A DNA stretch of 7,799 nucleotides from Thermoleophilia bacterium. GTDB taxonomy: Bacteria > Actinomycetota > Thermoleophilia > Gaiellales > Gaiellaceae. The translations under genes were made by a program, and so were the position numbers. The notes beneath the pieces are model-generated. The model worked only from the letters and a program-made list of their open reading frames with translations, was not told the origin of the DNA and searched no databases. The stretch covers positions 1 to 7,799 of the forward strand of contig JAICTB010000104.1 in NCBI GenBank assembly GCA_025936595.1, given 5' to 3'. Position 1 is the first letter of the stretch. Every line of letters starts with the position of its first letter. This document shows, in pieces, positions 1-5,949 of this stretch.

Positions 1-5
1 ACCGC

Positions 6-11
6 GAGGAG
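6..11 (+). promoter_or_regulatory. Ribosome binding site of pspA
   Basis: GAGGAG lies 8 bases before the ATG at 20. It supports that ATG over the in-frame ATG four codons later. The promoter must lie left of the window, because only 19 bases precede the gene. Confidence 0.7.
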
Positions 12-19
12 AGACTTCC

Positions 20-757
20 ATGCCCGGCCTGATGGGACGCCTGACCCTGATCGTGAAAGCGAAGTTTTCGAAGGCGCTGGACAAGGCGGAGAACCCCAAC
101 GAGACGCTCGATTACTCCTACGAGGAGCAGCTGCGCCAGCTCCAGAACGTGAAGCGCGGCATCGCCGACGTGACGACGGCGAAGAAGCGCCTCGAGATCC
201 AGTACACCGGCATGCAGCAGCAGGTCGAGAAGCTCGACGGTCAGGCGCGCGACGCCCTGAAGGCGAACCGGGAGGATCTCGCGCGCGAGGCGCTGACACG
301 CAAGGCGGCGGTGCAGGCGCAGCTCGACGGGATCATGCAGCAGGGGCAGCAGCTCGAGGCGCAGCAGCAGAAGCTGATCGAGGGCGAGAAGACGCTCTCC
401 GCGAAGGTCGAGGCGTTCCGCACGCAGAAGGAAGTGATCAAGGCGCAGTACTCGGCGGCTGAGGCGCAGGTGCGAATCGGCGAAGCGGCGACCGGTATCG
501 GCGAGCAGATGGCCGACGTCGGGCTCGCCGTGCAGCGCGCGAAGGACAAGACGGAGCAGATGCAGGCGCGCGCGAGCGCGATCGACGAGCTGACAACGTC
601 CGGCGCGCTCGACGACCTCACCTCTTCGGGCGACGACATCGACCGCCAGCTCTCGCAGATCTCGCAGGGCAGCCAGGTCGACGACGAGCTCGCGAAGATG
701 AAAGCCGAGCTCGAGCCGGGCGAGGCACCGCAGCAGATCGAGGGCGAGACGAAATGA
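20..757 (+). CDS. pspA: PspA/IM30 family phage-shock protein
   Basis: Peripheral cytoplasmic-membrane protein of the PspA/Vipp1 (ESCRT-III-like) family, which binds stressed inner membrane and limits proton leakage. The 245-residue protein has the family layout. A short amphipathic N-terminus (about residues 1-24, rich in Leu, Ile and Lys) carries the membrane-binding helix. Next is the conserved segment around residues 27-45 (NETLDYSYEEQLRQLQNVKRG). A long charged, Gln-rich coiled coil follows (about 36-185), then an acidic linker and a final short helix (about 205-232). Length fits the family (about 220-260). The first ATG is chosen for its Shine-Dalgarno site; a start at Met5 is possible. 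It overlaps pspAA by ATGA, so the two are probably translationally coupled. The C-terminal tail after residue 190 is acidic and Ser-rich, as in actinobacterial members. No PspB, PspC or PspF-like gene is visible here. The family call is very secure; the stress role is from family knowledge. Confidence 0.95.
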   Translation: MPGLMGRLTLIVKAKFSKALDKAENPNETLDYSYEEQLRQLQNVKRGIADVTTAKKRLEIQYTGMQQQVEKLDGQARDALKANREDLAREALTRKAAVQAQLDGIMQQGQQLEAQQQKLIEGEKTLSAKVEAFRTQKEVIKAQYSAAEAQVRIGEAATGIGEQMADVGLAVQRAKDKTEQMQARASAIDELTTSGALDDLTSSGDDIDRQLSQISQGSQVDDELAKMKAELEPGEAPQQIEGETK

Positions 758-1047
758 TCGTGCGCCTGATGGGCGAGGGCCAGTTCGAGGTCGACGACGA
801 GCTGCGCGCCCGGCTCGACGCGCTCGACGACGACGTCGCCCGCGCCGTCGAAGCAGGCGACGAGGGCGCGCTCTGGTCGGGGCTCCAGGCGCTCGCAGAC
901 GCGGTGCGCTCCGGGGGCGAGAAGCTCGCGGACGAGGACCTGCGGCCGTCGGACGCGATCATCCCGCCGGAGGATCTCTCGCTCGACGAGGCGCGCGAGC
1001 TCCTTACGAACGAAGGGTTCATCCCCGATCTCGGGGACGCGGCGTGA
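754..1047 (+). CDS. pspAA: PspA-associated protein PspAA
   Basis: Small acidic cytoplasmic protein of 97 residues with no signal peptide or membrane segment. I recognise the PspAA family from its opening (MIVRLMGEGQFEVDD), its central acidic helices, and the C-terminal pattern LRPSDAIIPPEDLSLDEARELL followed by NEGFIPD, split here across residues 63-93. PspAA is known as a partner encoded directly after pspA in actinobacteria and some other phyla; its biochemical role is unknown. The ATG overlaps the pspA stop (ATGA, 754-757), and its own stop overlaps the next GTG start (GTGA, 1044-1047). All three genes are therefore likely co-transcribed and coupled. The minus-strand reading across the same bases is a high-GC shadow frame. 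Identification rests on recalled family sequence and on position beside pspA. Confidence 0.88.
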   Translation: MIVRLMGEGQFEVDDELRARLDALDDDVARAVEAGDEGALWSGLQALADAVRSGGEKLADEDLRPSDAIIPPEDLSLDEARELLTNEGFIPDLGDAA

Positions 1048-2024
1048 GTCGCGAGGTCGTGCTGTCGGCACGACCGCAGGGAACACCGCAGGAGTCGGAC
1101 TTCGAGCTACGTGACGTCCCGGACGCCTCGCCGGCGGAAGGCGAGGTGAGCGTCCGCAACGTGTTCGTCTCGGTCGACCCGTACATGCGCGGCCGCATGA
1201 CGGGCGTTCGCAGCTACGTCGAGCCGTTCGCGATCGGCGACGCGATCGACGGCGGCGCGGTCGGCCGCGTCGTCGAGTCGAGCTACGACGGCCTCGCGCC
1301 CGGCGACTGGGTGGCGTCGATGCTCGGCTGGCGCGAGCAGGGCGTGGCGGCGGGGGCGCAGCTGCGCAAGCTGGACGAGTCGGTGGCGCCGCCGTCGACG
1401 GCGCTCGGAGTGCTCGGCATGCCGGGCTTGACCGCGTGGGTCGGGCTCGTCGACATCGGCGGCGTGCAGGAAGGCGAGACGATCTACGTCTCGGGAGCCG
1501 CCGGTGCGGTCGGGAGCACTGCGGCGCAGATCGCGAAGCTGAAAGGGCTGCGCGTGATCGGCAGCGCAGGCTCCGACGAGAAGGTCGAGTGGCTCCGGTC
1601 GCTCGGCGTCGAGGCGTTCAACTATCGCGAGACGCGGGCGAAGGACGCGCTCGCGGACGGGATCGACGTGTACTTCGACAACGTCGGCGGCGAGCAGCTC
1701 GAGGCCTCGCTCGGCGCGCTTCGCCCGTTCGGGCGCGTGATCGCCTGCGGCGCGATCTCCCGGTACAACGACGAACGTCCGCAACCCGGGCCGCGCAACC
1801 TCGGGTTCGTGGTGACGAAGCGCCTGCGCCTCCAGGGCTTCATCGTCCGAGACCATTCCGATCGCTTTGGCGACTTCGCGCGAGAGGTCGGGCCGTGGGT
1901 CCGCGACGGCGAGATCGTTTACCGCGAGACGATCGTCGATGGGATCGAGAACGTCCCGGCGGCGTTCGCGGGGCTCTTCCGCGGCGACAACGTCGGCAAG
2001 ATGCTCGTGCGCGTTGCCGACTGA
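1044..2024 (+). CDS. MDR-family NADP-dependent oxidoreductase
   Basis: Zinc-independent medium-chain dehydrogenase/reductase of the prostaglandin reductase / leukotriene B4 dehydrogenase / CurA-like group. These enzymes use NADPH to reduce the double bond of alpha,beta-unsaturated carbonyls. The 326-residue protein shows VDPYMRGRM (44-52), a Rossmann-fold loop GAAGAVGS (151-158), SDEKVEWLRSLG (177-188), YFDNVGG (210-216), GFIV (265-268) and GDNVGKMLV (314-322), all hallmarks of this group. It lacks the Cys and His zinc ligands of alcohol dehydrogenases. The start is a GTG overlapping the pspAA stop (GTGA). The next downstream start would remove the N-terminal strand, so this start is favoured. 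Length is slightly under the usual 330-345. Substrate cannot be told from sequence. Detoxifying lipid-peroxidation aldehydes or enones would suit a membrane-stress operon, but that is inference. Confidence 0.93.
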   Translation: MSREVVLSARPQGTPQESDFELRDVPDASPAEGEVSVRNVFVSVDPYMRGRMTGVRSYVEPFAIGDAIDGGAVGRVVESSYDGLAPGDWVASMLGWREQGVAAGAQLRKLDESVAPPSTALGVLGMPGLTAWVGLVDIGGVQEGETIYVSGAAGAVGSTAAQIAKLKGLRVIGSAGSDEKVEWLRSLGVEAFNYRETRAKDALADGIDVYFDNVGGEQLEASLGALRPFGRVIACGAISRYNDERPQPGPRNLGFVVTKRLRLQGFIVRDHSDRFGDFAREVGPWVRDGEIVYRETIVDGIENVPAAFAGLFRGDNVGKMLVRVAD

Positions 2025-2027
2025 CCG

Positions 2028-2594
2028 CTAGATCGGCGCGTCGAAGAGCGCGAGCCAGCGCGTCAGGTCCTGCTCGACCGGCAGCTCCTTCTCGAGCTTC
2101 GCCTTCAGCTCGAGCTCCGTCGCGTTGTCGCGCTTGTCCTTGTCGAGCGGGACGAACGGCCAGTAGGCGCCCCGCTTGAAGCCGTAGATCCAGTAGACCG
2201 GGTGCGCGCCCCCGTCGAAACGGAACATCGCCGCGAGCAGCTGCGACCCGAAGCCCTGCGCCGTCAGCTCGGAGGCGAGTGTGTGCGCGGCGCCGACGAG
2301 ATCCTCGAGCTGGGAGTCGTGCACGATGATCCAGTCGAACCCGTACTCGTCGCTCTGACGCTCGATCTTCGACCCGCACTGCTGCGCGACCGCCTCGACG
2401 AGCTTGTCGACGTCGTCGAACGCACTGCGGAACTCGCCCGACGACTGCGGCTTGAATGCGATCGCCGCAGCGCCCGACGTCTTCAACCCGAGCTCGATCT
2501 GCAGCGTTACCGCCGCCGTCGTGAGCGCGAACAGCCGGTCCTCGCGCGGCTCGCCGAGCTTCTTCTTGCCGAGCAGGACGTCGCGCAGGCCCAA
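2028..2594 (-). CDS. pspAB: PspA-associated protein PspAB
   Basis: Cytoplasmic protein of 188 residues assigned to PspAB, a family found with PspA, PspAA and HtpX in actinobacteria; its biochemical activity is unknown. Visible hallmarks are the opening MGLRDVLLGKKKLG, the helix LFALTTAAVTLQ (21-32), DEYGFDWIIVHD (82-93), and the aromatic signature YWIYGFKRGAYWPFVP (134-149). A charged C-terminal helix contains LTRWLALFD. No ATG or GTG fits this N-terminus. I choose TTG (2594-2592) because it gives the family-typical N-terminus and begins 5 bases after the htpX stop. The reading frame stays open well upstream inside htpX, so a longer start is formally possible but would encode Arg-rich shadow sequence. 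No clear Shine-Dalgarno site is seen, so coupling to htpX translation is likely. Its stop lies 3 bases from the stop of the convergent oxidoreductase. Confidence 0.85.
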   Translation of the reverse strand: MGLRDVLLGKKKLGEPREDRLFALTTAAVTLQIELGLKTSGAAAIAFKPQSSGEFRSAFDDVDKLVEAVAQQCGSKIERQSDEYGFDWIIVHDSQLEDLVGAAHTLASELTAQGFGSQLLAAMFRFDGGAHPVYWIYGFKRGAYWPFVPLDKDKRDNATELELKAKLEKELPVEQDLTRWLALFDAPI

Positions 2595-2599
2595 GGGGT

Positions 2600-3514
2600 C
2601 TAGGCGACGGGGCGGCCCATCTCGCGCGCGATCTCGGCGAGCGCTGCGATGCGCTTCTCGAGCGGCGGATGGTCCATGAAGAGCTCGGCGGCTGCGTTCC
2701 GCGCCTTGGCCGGGATGATGAAGAACGCGTTCATCCCCTCGACCTGGCGCAAGTCCTGGTTCGGGATCAGCGTCATCTGCGACGAGATCTTCTGCAGCGC
2801 GCTCATCAGGTACTCCGGTGCGCCGGTGATCAACGCCGAGCCGCGATCGGCGGCGTACTCGCGGTAGCGCGAGATCGTGCGGATGAGGATGAAGCTGACG
2901 GCGTACACGACGATCGACACCGCGAAGATGATCAGCCACACGGGCGGCCCGTTGTTGTTGTCGCGCCGTCCGCCGCCGCCCCACATGCCGGCGTAGAGGC
3001 CGAAGCGCGTCAGCATCGCGGCGAGCATCGCGAAGAAGCTCGCGAGGGTCATGATCAGGACGTCTCGGTTCGCGACGTGCGAGAGCTCGTGCGCGAGGAC
3101 GCCTTCGACTTCCTTCGGCTCGAGGCGGTCCCACAGGCCGGTCGTCACGCAGACCGCCGCGTGCTTGGGCGAGCGTCCTGTCGCGAACGCGTTCGGCACC
3201 GGTGTGTCCATGATCGCGATCTTCGGCTTGGGCAGGTCTGCCATCGCGCACAGCCGCTCGACCATGTCGTGCAGCTGCGGCGCCTCCTCGCGCGAGACGA
3301 CCTTCGCGCCCGCCGCCGCGAGCGCCAGCTTGTCGGACGTGTAGTACTGGAAGAACGCCATGCCGACGACGATCAGGAGCATCGGGGCAAGGCCGACGTT
3401 CAGCACCTGGAAGAGGACGACGGCGAACACGACGTACAGCAGGCCGAGGAGCCCGGTCGTGAACACCATCCGCAGCGTGAGCCCGGCGTCGCGTCCGTAT
3501 GACCTGCGCTTCAT
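2600..3514 (-). CDS. htpX: Zinc metalloprotease HtpX (M48B)
   Basis: Integral-membrane M48 zinc endopeptidase that cleaves misfolded or damaged membrane proteins. In Escherichia coli it cooperates with FtsH and is controlled by envelope stress (Cpx). The 304-residue protein has two N-terminal membrane segments (about 14-34 and 38-56), the conserved NAFATG (108-113), the zinc site HELSH (142-146) with catalytic Glu143, and two more membrane segments (about 153-168 and 192-212). The third zinc ligand is Glu219 in SRYREYAAD. DHPPLEKRI (281-289) is the usual M48 C-terminal motif. A Gly-, Asn- and Arg-rich loop (179-189) separates the third and fourth membrane segments. All active-site residues are present. 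The ATG gives the expected short basic N-terminus before the first membrane helix. That ATG overlaps the divergent ATG at 3513. It is followed after 5 bases by pspAB, which places the protease in the Psp response. Confidence 0.96.
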   Translation of the reverse strand: MKRRSYGRDAGLTLRMVFTTGLLGLLYVVFAVVLFQVLNVGLAPMLLIVVGMAFFQYYTSDKLALAAAGAKVVSREEAPQLHDMVERLCAMADLPKPKIAIMDTPVPNAFATGRSPKHAAVCVTTGLWDRLEPKEVEGVLAHELSHVANRDVLIMTLASFFAMLAAMLTRFGLYAGMWGGGGRRDNNNGPPVWLIIFAVSIVVYAVSFILIRTISRYREYAADRGSALITGAPEYLMSALQKISSQMTLIPNQDLRQVEGMNAFFIIPAKARNAAAELFMDHPPLEKRIAALAEIAREMGRPVA

Positions 3515-4706
3515 GAGAGTGATTGTAGGGGTGGCGCTGGTCGTGGCGCTTGGGCTTAACGCCCCCTCAACAGCGCATGCGGCGACGCGATGCGTCGTCG
3601 CGGGAACGCACGCCGGTGGCGCCCGCGGCTTCGTCGTCGCGCGGCCGCATCATTCGGTGCTCGAGCATGTCGCCGTCGCCGCGAAGCCGTGCGCGACGAC
3701 CGTCTGGGTCGATCCGCGCGGCGGCCCGTTGCACGCGGTGAGCGTCGTCGGACCGGGGTGGAGCGGGACGATCCACTCGCATGCAACGCGCGTCGACGGG
3801 CTGATCGGCGCGCCGCAGCTCGCGAACGGCGACTTTCGCGGCGGCGGCCATGCGAACCTCGAGCGGCTCGAGCAGCGGCTCGACCGGACGCAGCACAGCG
3901 TCCTGCGCGTGCGCATCCTGCTCGCTGCGATCCTGATCGCGCTTGCGCTCGTCGCGCCGAGGCGCGCGGTCATGGCGGCGGCCTCGGCAATCGCGGCCGC
4001 GCTCGTGCTCTCGGCGGCCGGGTCGACCAGCCTGACGCTCCTCGCCCTGCTGACGCTCGCCGGCTCGCTGCTCCCCTGGCGCGCGCTCTGGCTCTTCTTC
4101 GCCGCCTACCTGCTCGTGCTCGTACTTTCGCCCGAGACGCAGTCGCTCGCGCTCGTGGGACCGCACCCGTGGGGCGCCGGCCGCTTCTACGGGATCTCCA
4201 ACGAGCTCGAGACGCTCGTGCTCGGCCCCGCGCTCGTGCTCGGGCTCGCCGCGGCGCCGCTCGTGCTCCTCACCGTCGGCTGGAGCCGGGCGGGCGGCGA
4301 CGGCGGCGGCCTGCTCGTGCTGCTCGCGGCCTACGCGTCGCTCGTCACGCACCGGCGGCTCGCAGCCGGCGCGCCGATCGTGCTGGCCGTGCTCTTCGTG
4401 CTGCTCGATGCTGCGACCGGCGGCTCGAACCACGTCACACACAGCGTGCTGCACGGTGGGCTGCCGCACGACCTGTGGCACCGCTGGACGGTGTCGTGGC
4501 ACGGCGCGACCGGGACGTGGGGGAGGACCGCCGTCTCGCTGATCTGTCTCGCAGTGCTCGGACTGATCGCCGCGCGCCGCCCGCGCTCGCGCATCGTCGA
4601 CGCGTTTCTCGTCGGCATCCTTGTCTCTCTCGTTGCAAACGACACACCGCAGGACGTCCTCTTCTGGGGTGCGATCACCGGGCTCGGCTTGCGGCGCGCT
4701 GTATAG
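3513..4706 (+). CDS. Uncharacterised secreted/multispanning membrane protein
   Basis: I do not recognise a named function. The 397-residue protein begins with a signal-like hydrophobic stretch (about 4-22) ending in THAA-type residues (AHA, 21-23). An extracytoplasmic domain follows (about 24-128) with two cysteines (27 and 60) that could form a disulfide, and a charged Arg/Glu helix (115-134). Eight or nine hydrophobic segments come next, near 133-149, 152-170, 172-187, 189-206, 232-257, 264-280, 285-302, 338-354 and 361-376. Between them lies the conserved-looking loop GRFYGISNELET (223-234), followed by GGDGGG (261-266) and NDTPQD (376-381). I recall similar RFYGIGNE loops in poorly studied bacterial membrane proteins, without a known activity. 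The start ATG shares two bases with the htpX ATG on the other strand. A GTG two codons on is an alternative. The gene may be co-transcribed with the cytochrome gene 11 bases downstream. Confidence 0.85.
   Translation: MRVIVGVALVVALGLNAPSTAHAATRCVVAGTHAGGARGFVVARPHHSVLEHVAVAAKPCATTVWVDPRGGPLHAVSVVGPGWSGTIHSHATRVDGLIGAPQLANGDFRGGGHANLERLEQRLDRTQHSVLRVRILLAAILIALALVAPRRAVMAAASAIAAALVLSAAGSTSLTLLALLTLAGSLLPWRALWLFFAAYLLVLVLSPETQSLALVGPHPWGAGRFYGISNELETLVLGPALVLGLAAAPLVLLTVGWSRAGGDGGGLLVLLAAYASLVTHRRLAAGAPIVLAVLFVLLDAATGGSNHVTHSVLHGGLPHDLWHRWTVSWHGATGTWGRTAVSLICLAVLGLIAARRPRSRIVDAFLVGILVSLVANDTPQDVLFWGAITGLGLRRAV
3522..3527 (-). promoter_or_regulatory. -10-like hexamer before htpX
   Basis: Read on the minus strand the hexamer is TACAAT (5 of 6 bases match TATAAT), 7 bases before the htpX ATG. 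No Shine-Dalgarno sequence is present between it and the start. This is the layout of a leaderless transcript. I see no convincing -35 element at 16-18 bases. The hexamer lies inside the first codons of the divergent membrane-protein gene. Confidence 0.35.
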
Positions 4707-4709
4707 ACT
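4704..4709 (+). promoter_or_regulatory. -10-like hexamer before cytochrome gene
   Basis: TAGACT keeps the most conserved -10 positions (T, A and final T) and sits 8 bases before the GTG start. Its first three bases are the stop codon of the preceding gene. No Shine-Dalgarno site lies between it and the GTG, and no -35 match is evident. The same hexamer at almost the same spacing precedes serS. Confidence 0.3.
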
Positions 4710-4717
4710 CCGCCCTC

Positions 4718-5128
4718 GTGCGCCGCCTCGCCCCGCTCGTGATCGTGCTCGTCGTCGCAGCCGGTTGCTCCAGCTCCAAGCCCGGCGAGAAGACGGTCTC
4801 GCCGCTTCCGTCGACTGTCGTCGGAACGGTGCCCAAGGCCGCGACCGTGACGGTTCCGGCGAAGTTCAAGAACGGCGATCCCACTGCCGGCAAGCAGGTG
4901 TTCGCGAGTGCGGGCTGCGTCGGCTGCCACACGCTCGCCGACGCGAACGCGCACGGCACGATCGGCCCGAACCTCGATCAGGCGAAGCCGCCGCTCTCGC
5001 TCGCAGTCGCCCGGGTGACGAAGGGCGCGGGCGCGATGCCGTCGTTCGAGGGCCAGTTGAGCGACAAGCAGATCGCCGATGTGACCGCCTACGTCGTGAA
5101 GGCGACCGGCGGCAACGCGAACGGCTGA
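4718..5128 (+). CDS. Monohaem cytochrome c lipoprotein
   Basis: Small class I c-type cytochrome of 136 residues, predicted to be anchored on the outer face of the cytoplasmic membrane and to shuttle electrons there. It opens with basic MRR and a hydrophobic stretch, then a lipobox-like VVAAGC with Cys17 as the probable lipidated residue. A Ser/Thr/Pro/Val-rich linker (about 18-48) leads to the cytochrome fold. The haem site is CVGCH (67-71), the likely axial Met is Met107 in GAMPSF, and LSDKQIADVTAYVV (114-127) is the usual C-terminal helix. Ala instead of a bulky residue at lipobox -3 is tolerated but not ideal, so an uncleaved anchor is possible. The GTG start is chosen because it gives a proper signal sequence; the frame is open far upstream. 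No oxidase or dehydrogenase partner is visible nearby, so its redox partners are unknown. A CTG that may start the next gene overlaps its stop. Confidence 0.92.
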   Translation: MRRLAPLVIVLVVAAGCSSSKPGEKTVSPLPSTVVGTVPKAATVTVPAKFKNGDPTAGKQVFASAGCVGCHTLADANAHGTIGPNLDQAKPPLSLAVARVTKGAGAMPSFEGQLSDKQIADVTAYVVKATGGNANG

Positions 5129-5949
5129 TTCTTCCGCCTGATCTCCCGCGCGACGTCGAGGTCATCGCGACCGACTTCGACCGCACGCTCGTGTGGCAGG
5201 ACGGCCAACTCAGGCCGCGCACGCTTGCAGCGCTGCGCGCGGCCGAGGCCGCCGGCCTGCACGTGATCGTCGTGACCGGCCGCATGGTTCAGTCGGTGCG
5301 CCGGTTTCTCGCACCGGCGGCGCTCCGTGAGCCGGTGATCTGCTACCAGGGCGCCGTCGTCGCGGACGCCGACGGGAAATGGTTGCGCCACGAGCCGATC
5401 CCGCTCGCGCTCGCGCGGGAGGCGATCGCGGCCGTCGTGGCGGAGGGCTACGGGCTGAACGTCTACGTCGACGACCGGCTCTACGTCTCCGACGTCACGG
5501 AGGCCGCGCGCGACTACGCCGACTTCCAGCACCTTGAGATCCACGCCGTCGGCGACCTGCTCGCGTGGCTCGACGAGCCGCCGACGAAGCTCGTCTGCGT
5601 CGGCGACCCGGATGCGCTCGACGGCGTGGAGATGCGGATGAAGGAGCACTTCGGCGCGCGCCTGTACATCTCCAAGTCGCTGCCCTACTTCCTCGAGTTC
5701 GCAGCGCCCGGCGTGACGAAGGGCGCGGGCCTCGATTTCCTCGCTGCGCACATGGGCTTCACGAAGGAGCGCACGATCGCGTTCGGCGACGGCGAGAACG
5801 ACGTCGAGCTCGTCGAGTGGGCGGGCTTCGGCATCGCTGTCGAGAACGCGCACGACCGCGTCAAGGCCGTCGCCGACTGGGTCTGCCCGTCTGCCGAGGC
5901 GGAAGGCGTGGCGCAGACGATCGAGGCGGTTCTAGACTCGAAGTCATGA
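5125..5949 (+). CDS. Cof-type HAD hydrolase (IIB), start uncertain
   Basis: Cytoplasmic haloacid-dehalogenase-superfamily phosphatase of the Cof/IIB type. Members typically dephosphorylate sugar phosphates or small phosphorylated metabolites, and the substrate here is not predictable. Numbering from CTG 5125 (274 residues): motif I is DFDRT (17-21) with nucleophile Asp17 and acid/base Asp19, motif II is VVTGR with Thr51, motif III is Lys199 (VTKG), and motif IV is GDGEND (221-226). The cap domain lies between about 80 and 190. Motif I has Arg where most members have Gly (DxDGT). No ATG, GTG or TTG occurs in frame between the shadow region upstream and the nucleophile, and the first GTG downstream would remove Asp17 and Asp19. 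CTG overlapping the cytochrome stop (CTGA) or ATT at 5128 are the plausible starts. The stop overlaps serS by ATGA. Family is secure; the exact 5' end is not. Confidence 0.85.
   Translation: MILPPDLPRDVEVIATDFDRTLVWQDGQLRPRTLAALRAAEAAGLHVIVVTGRMVQSVRRFLAPAALREPVICYQGAVVADADGKWLRHEPIPLALAREAIAAVVAEGYGLNVYVDDRLYVSDVTEAARDYADFQHLEIHAVGDLLAWLDEPPTKLVCVGDPDALDGVEMRMKEHFGARLYISKSLPYFLEFAAPGVTKGAGLDFLAAHMGFTKERTIAFGDGENDVELVEWAGFGIAVENAHDRVKAVADWVCPSAEAEGVAQTIEAVLDSKS
5933..5938 (+). promoter_or_regulatory. -10-like hexamer before serS
   Basis: TAGACT lies 7 bases before the serS ATG, inside the last codons of the HAD gene. It matches the hexamer before the cytochrome gene. No Shine-Dalgarno site precedes serS. 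An internal leaderless promoter would let serS be expressed independently of the upstream genes. No -35 element is clear. Confidence 0.3.

Noticed and set aside
241..1086. Long minus-strand open frame opposite pspA and pspAA
   Set aside because: Composition is Ser/Cys/Arg-rich antisense shadow in high-GC DNA. The plus-strand proteins are clear family members.
1107..1856. Minus-strand open frame opposite the oxidoreductase
   Set aside because: Arg/Ala/Asp/His-rich with no recognisable motif; antisense of a confident gene.
2016..2037. GCCGA...TCGGC inverted repeat at the convergent gene ends
   Set aside because: Only five pairs with a 12-base loop and no T-run; too weak to call a terminator.
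2595..3251. Upstream extension of the pspAB frame inside htpX
   Set aside because: The extension is Arg-rich shadow of htpX, and the family-typical N-terminus begins at TTG 2594.
2669..3502. 277-codon plus-strand open frame opposite htpX
   Set aside because: His/Arg/Asp/Glu-rich low-complexity shadow; htpX on the other strand has the complete zinc-protease motif set.
3590..4717. Long Arg-rich frame leading into the cytochrome gene
   Set aside because: It is the shifted frame of the membrane-protein gene. A proper signal sequence starts at GTG 4718.
5565..5945. N-terminal extension of serS
   Set aside because: Shadow of the HAD gene; SerRS begins normally at ATG 5946.
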